From the NCBI GenBank assembly GCA_965223405.1, contig CBDCWO010000006.1, positions 6,882,001 through 6,946,000 of the forward strand: DNA of 64,000 nucleotides, written 5' to 3'. Made by a program: the position numbers and the translations under genes. The stretch comes from CBDCWO01 sp965223405 (GTDB lineage Bacteria; Bacteroidota; Bacteroidia; Chitinophagales; Saprospiraceae). Shown piece after piece: positions 52,146-60,524 of this stretch (positions within the stretch are counted from its first letter, which is position 1; every line of letters starts with the position of its first letter). The notes under the pieces are model-generated. The model saw nothing but the letters and a program-made list of their open reading frames with translations. It made no database searches and was not told the origin of the DNA.

Positions 52146-52337
52146 ATGACAAAACAAAAAATAATTTGGACATTAGCCAGAGCACTTACATTCATAGTAG
52201 TAGGCATTATGAATACACTATTAATCCGAGCTGAAGATGTGGGCACCTGGAAAAACTATTTGGGATATTTTCTCCTCCTCCTGGCAGTTGTGGATATAAC
52301 CATTTTGATTTTCAAACTTAAACGGGTTCCAAAATGA
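52146..52337 (+). CDS. small two-helix membrane protein in the sigma-factor operon
   Basis: This 63-residue protein from the ATG at 52146 (MTKQKIIWTLARAL) has helices LTFIVVGIMNTLLIRAEDV and YFLLLLAVVDITILIFKL. An upstream in-frame ATG at 52113 would add 11 residues and is less likely. I know no family. It ends overlapping the next start (ATGA), so it is part of the same transcript. Confidence 0.6.
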   Translation: MTKQKIIWTLARALTFIVVGIMNTLLIRAEDVGTWKNYLGYFLLLLAVVDITILIFKLKRVPK

Positions 52338-52522
52338 GTAAGCAGGTGTTGGATATATTAAAACTATTAGCTATAATAGTTCCTTACTACTTCATCTTCT
52401 ACGGGCCTTTGCATCATCATAGAAATAAGCCAGAAATGAGAATACTTTGGAAATTTATAATTGTCGGATTCCTGATTTATCTCTTCCTGGGTATGTGCTA
52501 TTATTTTTTCATCAGCCAATAA
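52334..52522 (+). CDS. small membrane protein in the sigma-factor operon
   Basis: This 62-residue protein has two hydrophobic segments (LLAIIVPYYFIFYG and FIIVGFLIYLFLGMCYYFFI) separated by a polar loop with HHHRNKPE. Its start codon overlaps the previous stop by four bases, which supports it being translated. Family unknown. Confidence 0.6.
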   Translation: MSKQVLDILKLLAIIVPYYFIFYGPLHHHRNKPEMRILWKFIIVGFLIYLFLGMCYYFFISQ

Positions 52523-52533
52523 ATTTTTATTTA

Positions 52534-52830
52534 ATGAAAACTAAAAAACAATATAGAGAAGGTCACTTTGTCGGTATGGGTATCGGGATTGGCTTACCTC
52601 TTGGAGTACCACTAGGCCTTATCCTGGGGAATATCGCAATCGGATTTCTTTTGGCCATCCCCTTCGGAATTGCAATAGGCATTGGATTGGAGCGAAGTCT
52701 GAATAAAAATCCAATTCCGCTCACCGAAGAAGAAAAACGTAGACAAAACAAAAGGTCACGGGTCGGAATACTCATCGGATTGGTGGTATTTTTGATCTTG
52801 ACGACAACCTATTTCATCGTCACTATTTGA
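52534..52830 (+). CDS. small glycine-rich membrane protein in the sigma-factor operon
   Basis: This 98-residue protein starts at the ATG 52534 (MKTKKQYREGHFVGMG), 11 bases after the preceding gene. Two closely packed helices with a Gly/Pro pattern (GMGIGIGLPLGVPLGLILGN; AIGFLLAIPFGIAIGIGLE) resemble glycine-zipper hairpins. They are followed by a charged cytoplasmic stretch (LTEEEKRRQNKRSR) and a last helix. Function unknown. It is the last gene of the operon. Confidence 0.65.
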   Translation: MKTKKQYREGHFVGMGIGIGLPLGVPLGLILGNIAIGFLLAIPFGIAIGIGLERSLNKNPIPLTEEEKRRQNKRSRVGILIGLVVFLILTTTYFIVTI

Positions 52831-52898
52831 GGAATCGCAATTCCTGAAACTAACCAGATACGATAAAAATGGTGTCCAAAAGATATTTATGAATAGCC

Positions 52899-53759
52899 TT
52901 ATTTGATGAATAAAGATTCAATAGGTTCACCTTTTATAAATCCCAGAGAACTTAAGAATTTATCTGCTTCCCTTACCGTTTTTACGAAGTATTCTTTACG
53001 CTGAAAATTAAAAAATCCATGAGGTTGATCTTCATATAAGTGTAAATCACATCTTCCGCCAACTCTTTGCATCACCATCTGATAATATTTTGCCGTTTCT
53101 ACGGGTATTAGCCTGTCAGCAGTCCCCAGAAAAAAAATCGTGGGTGGGGTACCCCTTCTCAGGTTATGTAGAGGGGAAAACGTTTGGTATGCCTCCCCTA
53201 CCCGATCAAAACCATATCCACCCGGGCCATTGTCAATTACCGGATTAAATAACACCAGAGCATTGGGCACCGGAGATATCGTCAAATCATCGGTATCTTC
53301 ATCGTACCGGGTTACGATTGCGGTAGCTGCAGCCAAATGACCTCCGGCAGATCCCCCGGCTGCAATAATCTTATCCTTATCGATTTGCAGCTCTTTAGCA
53401 TTTTTCCTCAAATAACGAATTGCCGACTTGGCGTCTTTGAGCGATTCAAACGGCGAGGTGCCTTGCCGGGATTTAACCCGGTAATCAGCCAGAGCACAGA
53501 CCAATCCCCGTTGGGCGAAATATTCGGCATGCGGTTGAAACTGTGAAATACTTCCTCCTACCCATCCCCCTCCAAAGAAATAGATCATCACCGGATAGCT
53601 CTTTGATTGATTATTCCCAGCGGGATAGTAAATATCCATACTCAAGGATACAGAATCGATCGTTTTATAATCGACCTTTTTTATGGTCACGGTCTGTTGA
53701 GCTGAACAGATCATCAGGACGCCAAAGAATATTCCAAAAACCAGATAACTTCTTTTCAT
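52899..53759 (-). CDS. alpha/beta hydrolase, BD-FAE-like esterase, exported
   Basis: This 286-residue protein has a signal peptide (SYLVFGIFFGVLMICSAQ) and an HSL/BD-FAE-like esterase fold. The oxyanion loop reads FFGGGWVGG, with Phe in place of the usual first His of HGGGW. The nucleophile is in IAAGGSAGGHLAAAT (GxSxGG, ~residue 137), Asp in FLGTADRLIPVE (~232) and His in EDQPHGFFNF (~262). The family includes bifunctional carbohydrate esterases and feruloyl esterases, so it may deacylate plant or algal polysaccharides. It lies downstream of the ROK kinase on the same strand with a 74-base gap. Confidence 0.87.
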   Translation of the reverse strand: MKRSYLVFGIFFGVLMICSAQQTVTIKKVDYKTIDSVSLSMDIYYPAGNNQSKSYPVMIYFFGGGWVGGSISQFQPHAEYFAQRGLVCALADYRVKSRQGTSPFESLKDAKSAIRYLRKNAKELQIDKDKIIAAGGSAGGHLAAATAIVTRYDEDTDDLTISPVPNALVLFNPVIDNGPGGYGFDRVGEAYQTFSPLHNLRRGTPPTIFFLGTADRLIPVETAKYYQMVMQRVGGRCDLHLYEDQPHGFFNFQRKEYFVKTVREADKFLSSLGFIKGEPIESLFIK

Positions 53760-53833
53760 AGGATATCAATTACTGAGCGGTATTGATATAAAAAATTCAA
53801 TTTTCGGCGGATATATAAACATGATTTAGTGAA

Positions 53834-54769
53834 TCACATCTTGGCTAGGATCGGTTTGACTTCCTCATAAAAATCAGGTATCAACAAACGAGAACTTCCA
53901 ATAATCGCAGCCGTTTCTTTAAGTTTGGATACTTCCATGCTCATTGAAATTCCTCCCTTTTCGATTTCACGTTTCATAGCTGGACCAAAGAGGTGAATTG
54001 CACGAGAGATATTGCCACCAATAACTAAAATTTCCACCTCGAATTTTTCTATCCAAGGAGATAAAAACCGAATGAGTTGACTCCCAAAATCGTCAAATAT
54101 CGCTTGGGCCTGAGAATCGTAAGGTGCTGCTTCAGCTATCTCTTTGACCCCTGAAGTTTGTTTACCAGACAATTCAAAATAACGGTTAATCAATCCCCGG
54201 GTAGAAAAATAATCGTCAGCGATCCCATCGGCAAAGGGCAGATGCCAAACACAGCCTTGTTCCGGCACCTGGTCACCACCTACCACCGGAAGGGTATCTC
54301 GGATAAAAGCCGAACCAAATCCAGTACCCAGAGTAATTGCCAACGAACGGCAGTAATCTTTGGCACTTCCAATCCAATCCTCACCCAAAGCAAATGCGGT
54401 AGCATCATTGATAAACCGAATTGGAAATCCGTAAGGTAAATTAAAATATTTTTTCAATTCTCGGGGTACATTAAGACCATATGTCTTCTCGTATTTCCCA
54501 TTCTCTCCAGTGAAAAGTGAAATCCCATTTACATAATCGAACGGACCAGGCATGGCAAAACCGATTCCGCTAATTCGTTCCGTCTTAATTTTGTTTAAGG
54601 TTTCCTTAATCGCAGAACCCCAACTCTTGATAATTTTAGGCGATTCGGCGTGATTGTCCAAATCACTTTCCGAAAAAGTCTGGGGTAAATATCGGCCTGT
54701 ATCCAAATCAAATCCAGCACAACTAATATGACTTCCACCAATATCTACACCTATCGCAATATTTTCCAT
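53834..54769 (-). CDS. ROK-family sugar kinase without the zinc motif
   Basis: This 311-residue protein starts with the ATP-binding loop IAIGVDIGGSHISCAGFD, followed by GIGFAMPGPFDYVNGISLFT (~99), the catalytic Asp in RFINDATAFALGEDW (~140), and LAITLGTGFGSAFI (~162). The usual ROK zinc-binding motif C-x-C-G-x-x-G-C is absent; the stretch after it reads EQGCVWHLPFADGIADDYFS. ROK members lacking this motif include the polyphosphate glucokinases and some allokinases. Substrate is probably a hexose. It may act with the FucP-like importer elsewhere, but there is no direct link. Confidence 0.85.
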   Translation of the reverse strand: MENIAIGVDIGGSHISCAGFDLDTGRYLPQTFSESDLDNHAESPKIIKSWGSAIKETLNKIKTERISGIGFAMPGPFDYVNGISLFTGENGKYEKTYGLNVPRELKKYFNLPYGFPIRFINDATAFALGEDWIGSAKDYCRSLAITLGTGFGSAFIRDTLPVVGGDQVPEQGCVWHLPFADGIADDYFSTRGLINRYFELSGKQTSGVKEIAEAAPYDSQAQAIFDDFGSQLIRFLSPWIEKFEVEILVIGGNISRAIHLFGPAMKREIEKGGISMSMEVSKLKETAAIIGSSRLLIPDFYEEVKPILAKM

Positions 54770-54885
54770 GACGAAATACTTTGTATGAATAGTTTGTATC
54801 TTTCCTCAACTCAAGATAAACAATATGATCATATTCAAAGTGCAAAGTGCATAAAGTCTATTAATGATTTGAATCTATTTGACAT

Positions 54886-56508
54886 TTACTTTGTATGTTC
54901 CAACTGGCTTCTGAAAATAGTCAGCCGATGAATTTCTTCATTATCGATGCTTTTGATAATATAGGATACCGATGGATCCTGGTGAGTGGTGTCAAACCAC
55001 AACGTTCCAAAGGAACATTTTTTATTATACCCCAATAAGCTTCCCGGCAGCAATCTATGGGTATGAATATTAGATAATTTGGAACTCATAAAATCATACA
55101 TGGTATAGCCATTCGGCCTTTCAATTTTCCAGGCGTCCGATCGATGTCGATCGGCAGATATCAATAATACGCCATCAATTTTATGCTCCGTTATAAATGA
55201 AAAGATCTCCTCTCTTTCCCGGGGAAACCCATCCCAGGTATCATCACTTCCCGGTTTGGTCCCTTTGGCCCACGGCACGGAAGAAGCGATGACTTTAAAG
55301 GTTGCGGTCGATGCTTTTAACTTGGCCATCAACCATTCTTTCTGAAATTTTCCCAGCATAGAAGGCTCACTTACCTCTTGCGGATTTTCGCGATAATACC
55401 GACAATCCAACATGAAGAAGTCAATGTCTCCCATCTTAAAATCGAACCAGCACCCAGGTTGGCTTTTCCCGCCCCCATAATAAGGATTGGCCCATTGGTT
55501 CCGGAACAAGTTCCACACCGGCCTTTTCCAATTGGGTGTCTCAATCTCCGGTCCCCCTTCACCATCATTGATGGTAAAATCATGATCGTCCCAGATTGAA
55601 TAAATCGGGACCTGCCGGACGAAACGTCTGAATTCAGGTCGGCTCTGTCTTCGATAATAGCAGTACGCTTGCACATCTGGCAATTCAGGATGATCGATGT
55701 AGACATTGTCTCCCAGCAAAAGAAATGCATCAAAGGATTGGGTCACCAAGGTATCCCACATTCTTTCCAACCAGGGGGTGTAGCCCGCTCCCCCACCAAA
55801 TCCAACTTTTAATTGCAAGGGATCTCCCGGCTGCACTGTAGTTTTAAACACTGCAGAACCATCCACCTTGACACCATTGGCCCATAACTCATAGCGATAC
55901 CTGGTATTTGCCTGGAGTCCTTTGATTTGAATAACGTCGGTATAATCTCTCTCTTCGGATGTCATTCCTATAAAGCGCAAGGTATCCAGTGTACTATTTC
56001 GATCTTCAAATAGCAATAGGGTAACTTTCACTTCCTGATCTGTACGAAACCATATTTTGGCAGTATTGGAAGTAATATCCCCTAATAGCGGCCCATGCAG
56101 CAAGTGGAGTTTATCACTGGCCAAATATTGGTTAAAAAAACCTGTTTGATTTAGATTTGCAAGCAATGTACGGGGTCCCGCAATAAACCTTTCTATTGGG
56201 ATTCCTGCCTCCAGAGCAGAACGGACATGGTTTCGAGCAAGTGATAAATGATTTTTCACTGTGTAAGCAACGGCCAGACAGTAATGGGTCTCCGGATCTA
56301 CCGGATGTTTACCCAGGTAATCATGCAACCTTTTAATGGCATCATCGGCTTGACCCGTGGCGATTAAGGCCATGGCTTCCCGAGGATGTTTTTTGTACTG
56401 CTCATTTGGAGCGTGATTTAATCCGGATTGACCTTGAATCAATGGACTATTGGCATAAATAAGGAAAGCAATCAGCGAGATGGAGTATGGTAAATGTCGA
56501 TTTTTCAC
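54886..56508 (-). CDS. PhoD-like alkaline phosphatase/phosphodiesterase with N-terminal TPR-like region
   Basis: This 540-residue protein has a signal peptide (SISLIAFLIYANSPLIQGQ), a TPR-like pair of helices (~40-115: MALIATGQADDAIKRLHDYL, ETHYCLAVAYTVKNHLSLAR), a PhoD N-terminal Ig-like domain (~135-225: LLGDITSNTAKIWFRTDQEV, RYRYELWANGVKVDGSA) and the PhoD catalytic domain. Metal-binding motifs are AFLLLGDNVYIDH (~265), SIWDDHDFTIND (~305), FFMLDCRYYRENP (~365) and LLISADRHRSDAW (~455). PhoD enzymes use Fe/Ca to hydrolyse phosphomono- and diesters in the periplasm. The TPR extension is unusual for PhoD. The gene is 116 bases upstream of the ROK gene on the same strand. Confidence 0.9.
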   Translation of the reverse strand: MKNRHLPYSISLIAFLIYANSPLIQGQSGLNHAPNEQYKKHPREAMALIATGQADDAIKRLHDYLGKHPVDPETHYCLAVAYTVKNHLSLARNHVRSALEAGIPIERFIAGPRTLLANLNQTGFFNQYLASDKLHLLHGPLLGDITSNTAKIWFRTDQEVKVTLLLFEDRNSTLDTLRFIGMTSEERDYTDVIQIKGLQANTRYRYELWANGVKVDGSAVFKTTVQPGDPLQLKVGFGGGAGYTPWLERMWDTLVTQSFDAFLLLGDNVYIDHPELPDVQAYCYYRRQSRPEFRRFVRQVPIYSIWDDHDFTINDGEGGPEIETPNWKRPVWNLFRNQWANPYYGGGKSQPGCWFDFKMGDIDFFMLDCRYYRENPQEVSEPSMLGKFQKEWLMAKLKASTATFKVIASSVPWAKGTKPGSDDTWDGFPREREEIFSFITEHKIDGVLLISADRHRSDAWKIERPNGYTMYDFMSSKLSNIHTHRLLPGSLLGYNKKCSFGTLWFDTTHQDPSVSYIIKSIDNEEIHRLTIFRSQLEHTK

Positions 56509-56749
56509 TGTTGAGTTTTTCGTTAAATTTATTCAGGTTTACATTTCATAGATCTATTCACTCTGCAACTTAGATTATTTGATCAGAATTAACAAATTGG
56601 AGGCCAGGTAATCGATGCACCGGGATTGATTTGGATTGCCGTAAAGGTCTTCAAGGCTTAAAAAAGGATGATTTTCTGCTGTAGGTTGAGTTGTCAAAAT
56701 ACAATTAAATCCTAACTTGCGCACTTTGTCAAGTTAATAGGAAGCCAGG

Positions 56750-58996
56750 ATGAGATTATTTATATGGATCAACCTATTTTTCATTGGTATGACTTTGATT
56801 GGTTTATGGTCAATCTCATGCCAACAAAAGGGTTTTGAGGAACCTCAAATCTCACGTGAAAACTATGCGATCGTTGATGGATTTAACCTTAGTGTAGTCG
56901 CCTCAGAGCCTTTCCTGGAAGCTCCGGTGAGTATTGACTTTGATCTACAAGGAAGGATTTGGGTGGTCGAAATGATAGGTTTCATGCGGAATCTGGAAGG
57001 CACGGGTGAAGAGGATCCAACCGGAAGAATTTCGATATTGGAGGATCTGGATCAAGATGGTGTAGTAGACCATACTAAAGTATTTTTGGACAGCTTGGTA
57101 TTACCAAGATCTCTGGCTCTTGTTTATGGTGGACTGCTGTATGTTGAACCTCCCAATCTTTGGTTTGTAGAAATTACCAACGACAAGCCGGGAAAACGGT
57201 CCATGGTGGATTCGATTTATGCAGATGGAGGAAATGTGGAACATCAACCCAATGGTTTGATGATGAACATCGACAATTGGATTTACAATGCCAATTCCAA
57301 TTTCCGGTACAAACTTAAAAATGGTTCATGGATCAAAGAACCAACCTCCTATCGAGGTCAATGGGGTATTTCAAAAGATAATATCGGGAGGCTCTACTAC
57401 AACACCAACTCCATTTTACTAAATGGCGATTTAGTCTTACCCAATACCGTAATTCGCAATCCCTATTTTAAACCATCGGAATCTCTGAATGTACTACTTT
57501 CGAAATCGCAGCGGGTTTTTCCGGCACATCCCACCGCCGTTAATCGAGGTTATCGCCCCGGAGAATTGGATGAAAATAAAATGTTGATCAACACCACTTC
57601 AGCCTGTGGCCCGCTTATCTATCGTGGGGGGCAATTTCCTATTGATTATTCGCAAAACGCGTTTGTTTGTGTTCCGGAGGCGAATTTGATTAAAAGAATA
57701 AAATTGGGATTCGAATCCTACAAAACAGAAGGAACATCTGCCTGGGAAGGGAAAGAATTTATTTCTTCCACGGACGAAGGATTTAGACCGGTTAATATTT
57801 TTAATGGACCGGATGGAGCCATGTATATTGTAGATATGCATCGGGGGATCATCCAGCACAAAGCCTATCTCACCCAATATTTGTCCGAAGAAATGGCTCG
57901 AAAACGCCTGGATACTATTCTAGGCATGGGCCGGATCATGCGTGTGAAGTACATCGACCATCCCGTTACTCCCCTGCCGGATTTTCAAAAGGCAACCAGC
58001 GATCAAATAACGGATCTTCTTAGCAGCTCGAATGGCTGGATTAGAGATAAAGCGCAACAACTGCTGATTCAGAGACAGGATCCGTCCGTATTGTCAAAAT
58101 TGAAATCGACCTTTCATTCTGAGAAAAGTTTCCCAACCCAAATTCACATCTTACATACATTAAATGAACTGGGCGGTTTGTCATTCGATTTTTTACAAAA
58201 AATATGTGTGTCTGGAACAAATAGTGAAACGATAGCTCATGCTTTGATATTGATGGAATCATTTGTCGACGATTCTCGCCTGGATAGTCATATGAGTTTG
58301 GTAAATCAATTGTACACTCAGCACAATGAACTTATTGATCTTTATCTTGCGATTTCGTTGAAAGCATGGATTCCTATTTCTCCTGATACCTGTTTGTCCT
58401 TCTTATCAAATGTCGCACAAAGATATCCTAGCCAACCGGTGTTTCAGGAGGCCATTACCAGTAGCCTGGAAGGATGGGAAGATAAAATGCAAAACCGGTC
58501 AATATATAGTGAATTACTCCGTGCAAATCTGACCGCTGTGGCACGAAATAAGCAGGATAATATCCTAAATCCAATATACGTAAATATTTCGGTCGGAGAA
58601 GATACCAGAACCAAAGGGTTAAACCTTTACCGAAGTATATGTGCTGCTTGTCACGGCCCAACCGGAAACGGTATTCAAAATTTAGCTCCTCCGTTGAAGA
58701 ATTCAGAATATTTAAGTGGTCCGGTTCAACGATTGGCTTTAATCTTACTGCATGGAATGAGTGGTCCGATAACCATCAACGGGGAACGGTACGAGTTCAA
58801 TAATGTGATGCCTGGATTGATCGAAAACCCTACGATCAGTGATCAGGATATTGTGGATATAATCAGCTACCTGAACAATGCATTCCTACAGGAAAGCGCG
58901 CCGATTTCAGCCGAAACCATACAAAAACTAAGAGCAAAGAAACCAACCGATGGACCGTTTTATACGGAAGAATCCTTAAATAAATTGGATTGGTAA
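56750..58996 (+). CDS. PQQ/sorbosone-dehydrogenase-like propeller with HEAT-like region and C-terminal cytochrome c
   Basis: This 748-residue protein begins with a hydrophobic export signal ending near SISCQQKG (possible lipoprotein). Residues ~40-400 form a six-bladed glucose/sorbosone dehydrogenase-type propeller (FDLQGRIWVVEMIGFMRNLE; ISILEDLDQDGVVDHTKVFL; FNGPDGAMYIVDMHRGIIQH). Residues ~415-600 are helical repeats (LLSSSNGWIRDKAQQLLIQR; LHTLNELGGLSFDFL). The C-terminal domain is a class I cytochrome c with CAACH (~630) in the context YRSICAACHGPTGNG and axial Met in NNVMPGLIEN. It probably oxidises a sugar or alcohol in the periplasm and passes electrons through its own heme. It converges on a DUF1080 gene 33 bases away. 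Confidence 0.88.
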   Translation: MRLFIWINLFFIGMTLIGLWSISCQQKGFEEPQISRENYAIVDGFNLSVVASEPFLEAPVSIDFDLQGRIWVVEMIGFMRNLEGTGEEDPTGRISILEDLDQDGVVDHTKVFLDSLVLPRSLALVYGGLLYVEPPNLWFVEITNDKPGKRSMVDSIYADGGNVEHQPNGLMMNIDNWIYNANSNFRYKLKNGSWIKEPTSYRGQWGISKDNIGRLYYNTNSILLNGDLVLPNTVIRNPYFKPSESLNVLLSKSQRVFPAHPTAVNRGYRPGELDENKMLINTTSACGPLIYRGGQFPIDYSQNAFVCVPEANLIKRIKLGFESYKTEGTSAWEGKEFISSTDEGFRPVNIFNGPDGAMYIVDMHRGIIQHKAYLTQYLSEEMARKRLDTILGMGRIMRVKYIDHPVTPLPDFQKATSDQITDLLSSSNGWIRDKAQQLLIQRQDPSVLSKLKSTFHSEKSFPTQIHILHTLNELGGLSFDFLQKICVSGTNSETIAHALILMESFVDDSRLDSHMSLVNQLYTQHNELIDLYLAISLKAWIPISPDTCLSFLSNVAQRYPSQPVFQEAITSSLEGWEDKMQNRSIYSELLRANLTAVARNKQDNILNPIYVNISVGEDTRTKGLNLYRSICAACHGPTGNGIQNLAPPLKNSEYLSGPVQRLALILLHGMSGPITINGERYEFNNVMPGLIENPTISDQDIVDIISYLNNAFLQESAPISAETIQKLRAKKPTDGPFYTEESLNKLDW

Positions 58997-59028
58997 TCCA
59001 GCGTGGGCATTAATAAATTAATGGATCT

Positions 59029-59724
59029 TCATTCTAAGGGCCTAATCCAGATATCCTTAAAATACACAACCATCTCTGGCCCAGTATGTACCTGTAAAGC
59101 AATTTTCCCGGAATCTGCCTTGTGTAAGGGGTCGTTGTCAATCACATCAATGGTTTTGTTTTGGTTAATAAAGTGTTGTAGATGGTTACCTTTGGCGACC
59201 ACGCGGTATTCATTCCAATCTTCCATTAGGATCATTCGCTGGATGGAATCGCTATCTGCAAATTGATTTGCTGACTTGGTTCCATTTTCGTCGATGATTA
59301 CTTTTTCTCCTCTTTTCGCCAGTATTCCTCTACCCCTTTCTTCATACAAAATCCCGGAATGATTGACCCCGGCTTCGATATCCGCCTGGTACCCTCCTAC
59401 CACAAATTTTGCTTCATCCAGTACCTTAGATCGATATTGCACCCCACTATTTCCATTAATTATTTTGTATTTAAATAGGAGTTCAAAATTTGAAAATGAA
59501 TGTTCATAGATCAAAAAGGTATTTAGTTTTATCTGAGTATCCGGAGTGGTTTTTCCGACTATGCATCCGGAATCCACCGTCCAAATGCGCAAATCTCCTC
59601 TCCAATTTTTCAAACTGTTGCCATCAAACAATTTGATCCTACTTGCAACTTCAGGATTTTTTGCAGTGTTATTGCAGGAGATAAAACAAAAGATGAGCGA
59701 AAATCCAAACCATAAGAAATTCAT
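59029..59724 (-). CDS. DUF1080 (3-keto-disaccharide hydrolase-type) lipoprotein
   Basis: This 231-residue lipoprotein (lipobox in LIFCFISC, C17) has the concanavalin-like DUF1080 fold: the opening KLFDGNSLKNWRGDLRIWTV, then SNFELLFKYKIINGNSGVQY, the conserved VGGYQADIEAG, and MEDWNEYRVVAKGNHLQHFI with IALQVHTGPEMVVYFKDIWI at the end. Members cut 3-keto-disaccharides or 3-keto-glycosides produced by sugar dehydrogenases. The convergent neighbour is such a candidate dehydrogenase. They are on opposite strands, so not one operon. Confidence 0.9.
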   Translation of the reverse strand: MNFLWFGFSLIFCFISCNNTAKNPEVASRIKLFDGNSLKNWRGDLRIWTVDSGCIVGKTTPDTQIKLNTFLIYEHSFSNFELLFKYKIINGNSGVQYRSKVLDEAKFVVGGYQADIEAGVNHSGILYEERGRGILAKRGEKVIIDENGTKSANQFADSDSIQRMILMEDWNEYRVVAKGNHLQHFINQNKTIDVIDNDPLHKADSGKIALQVHTGPEMVVYFKDIWIRPLE

Positions 59725-59817
59725 ACGATCAACATTAGTTTATTCAGGTCCCAACAAGACCTAAGATACATGAAAAATCATTAAGTACTCTATAGGTGCC
59801 TCAACCAATAGGATAGT

Positions 59818-60441
59818 TTAACTCCCCATGATCAACTGGTATTCAGCTTTGCCTTTTTCTGTTAAATAGGGAAATAACGTTTGGTTGATTATTTCTTCGT
59901 ATTTTGATATGGATTTTGAAGTAACCGAATCCTCAGCGATCTCAGCCGAAGAAATCCAAAAATCCCCCAGTATTTGTAAGCGATAGTACAAATTCTTATA
60001 TTCATTAGGAAGTCGTTCCTTGTGCATAAGATTGGCTTGAATCAACAATTCAAAAAATTCCATAAACTGTTTTTCGCGTAACAACTGTAGTTCGGCAAAG
60101 TGTGACTTTATTTTCCTGTTTTCACGCATAATCTGAACAAAATCAAGCAATATAAACCGATAGGAAAAGAGAGCCAACATCACAGAGCTTGACCTATTCA
60201 TCAAACCTTCAAGAAGGTTTTCTGTTTCCTGTTTTTGACTCATATGATAGTTGATCTCTTGGATCAACCGGGAGTATAATGCCTCGATTACATCCGAACG
60301 TTTTTTGAAATGGTAGTTTAGATTTCCCTGACTTATTCCCATCTGTTGGGCAATAGTGCGGAGGGTAACTTGCGCCAGCCCTTTCTTATTAAATAAATCC
60401 AGTGCGGTCACTAGGATCAGTTCTGTGGTATTTCTCTTCAT
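59818..60441 (-). CDS. TetR/AcrR-family transcriptional regulator
   Basis: This 207-residue protein has the N-terminal TetR HTH (ELILVTALDLFNKKGLAQVT; LRTIAQQMGISQGNLNYHFK; KRSDVIEALYSRLIQEI). The C-terminal ligand-binding half is divergent, which is normal. It is divergent from the FAD monooxygenase operon; the short intergenic region holds two TTGACCTAATT repeats on the operon promoter. It most likely represses that operon and itself until a ligand, perhaps the monooxygenase substrate, binds. A minus-strand TATCTTTG (60453-60460) is its own -7 element, 12 bases before the ATG. Confidence 0.9.
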   Translation of the reverse strand: MKRNTTELILVTALDLFNKKGLAQVTLRTIAQQMGISQGNLNYHFKKRSDVIEALYSRLIQEINYHMSQKQETENLLEGLMNRSSSVMLALFSYRFILLDFVQIMRENRKIKSHFAELQLLREKQFMEFFELLIQANLMHKERLPNEYKNLYYRLQILGDFWISSAEIAEDSVTSKSISKYEEIINQTLFPYLTEKGKAEYQLIMGS

Positions 60442-60452
60442 AATTGGAATTA

Positions 60453-60514
60453 CAAAGATAATAAAATTAGTAAACTTGACCTAATTGATATTTTTTAGTA
60501 TATTTGACCTAATT
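60453..60514. promoter_or_regulatory. divergent TetR/monooxygenase control region with paired 11-bp operator repeats
   Basis: For the plus-strand operon, TTG (60476-60478), 20 bases, and TATATTTG (60499-60506) form a textbook Bacteroidota promoter; the ATG is at 60525. The same 11 bases TTGACCTAATT occur at 60476-60486 and 60504-60514, exactly over the -33 element and over the end of the -7 element (28-base period). These are likely TetR operators. For tetR, TATCTTTG on the minus strand (60460-60453) is the -7 element and the first repeat lies near its -33 region. Confidence 0.75.
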
Positions 60515-60524
60515 TTTAAAACCT

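Noticed and set aside
59008..59023. Palindrome CATTAAT-AA-ATTAATG between the convergent dehydrogenase and DUF1080 genes as terminator
   Set aside because: It is all A/T apart from its ends, the loop is too short and there is no T tract; too weak to call.
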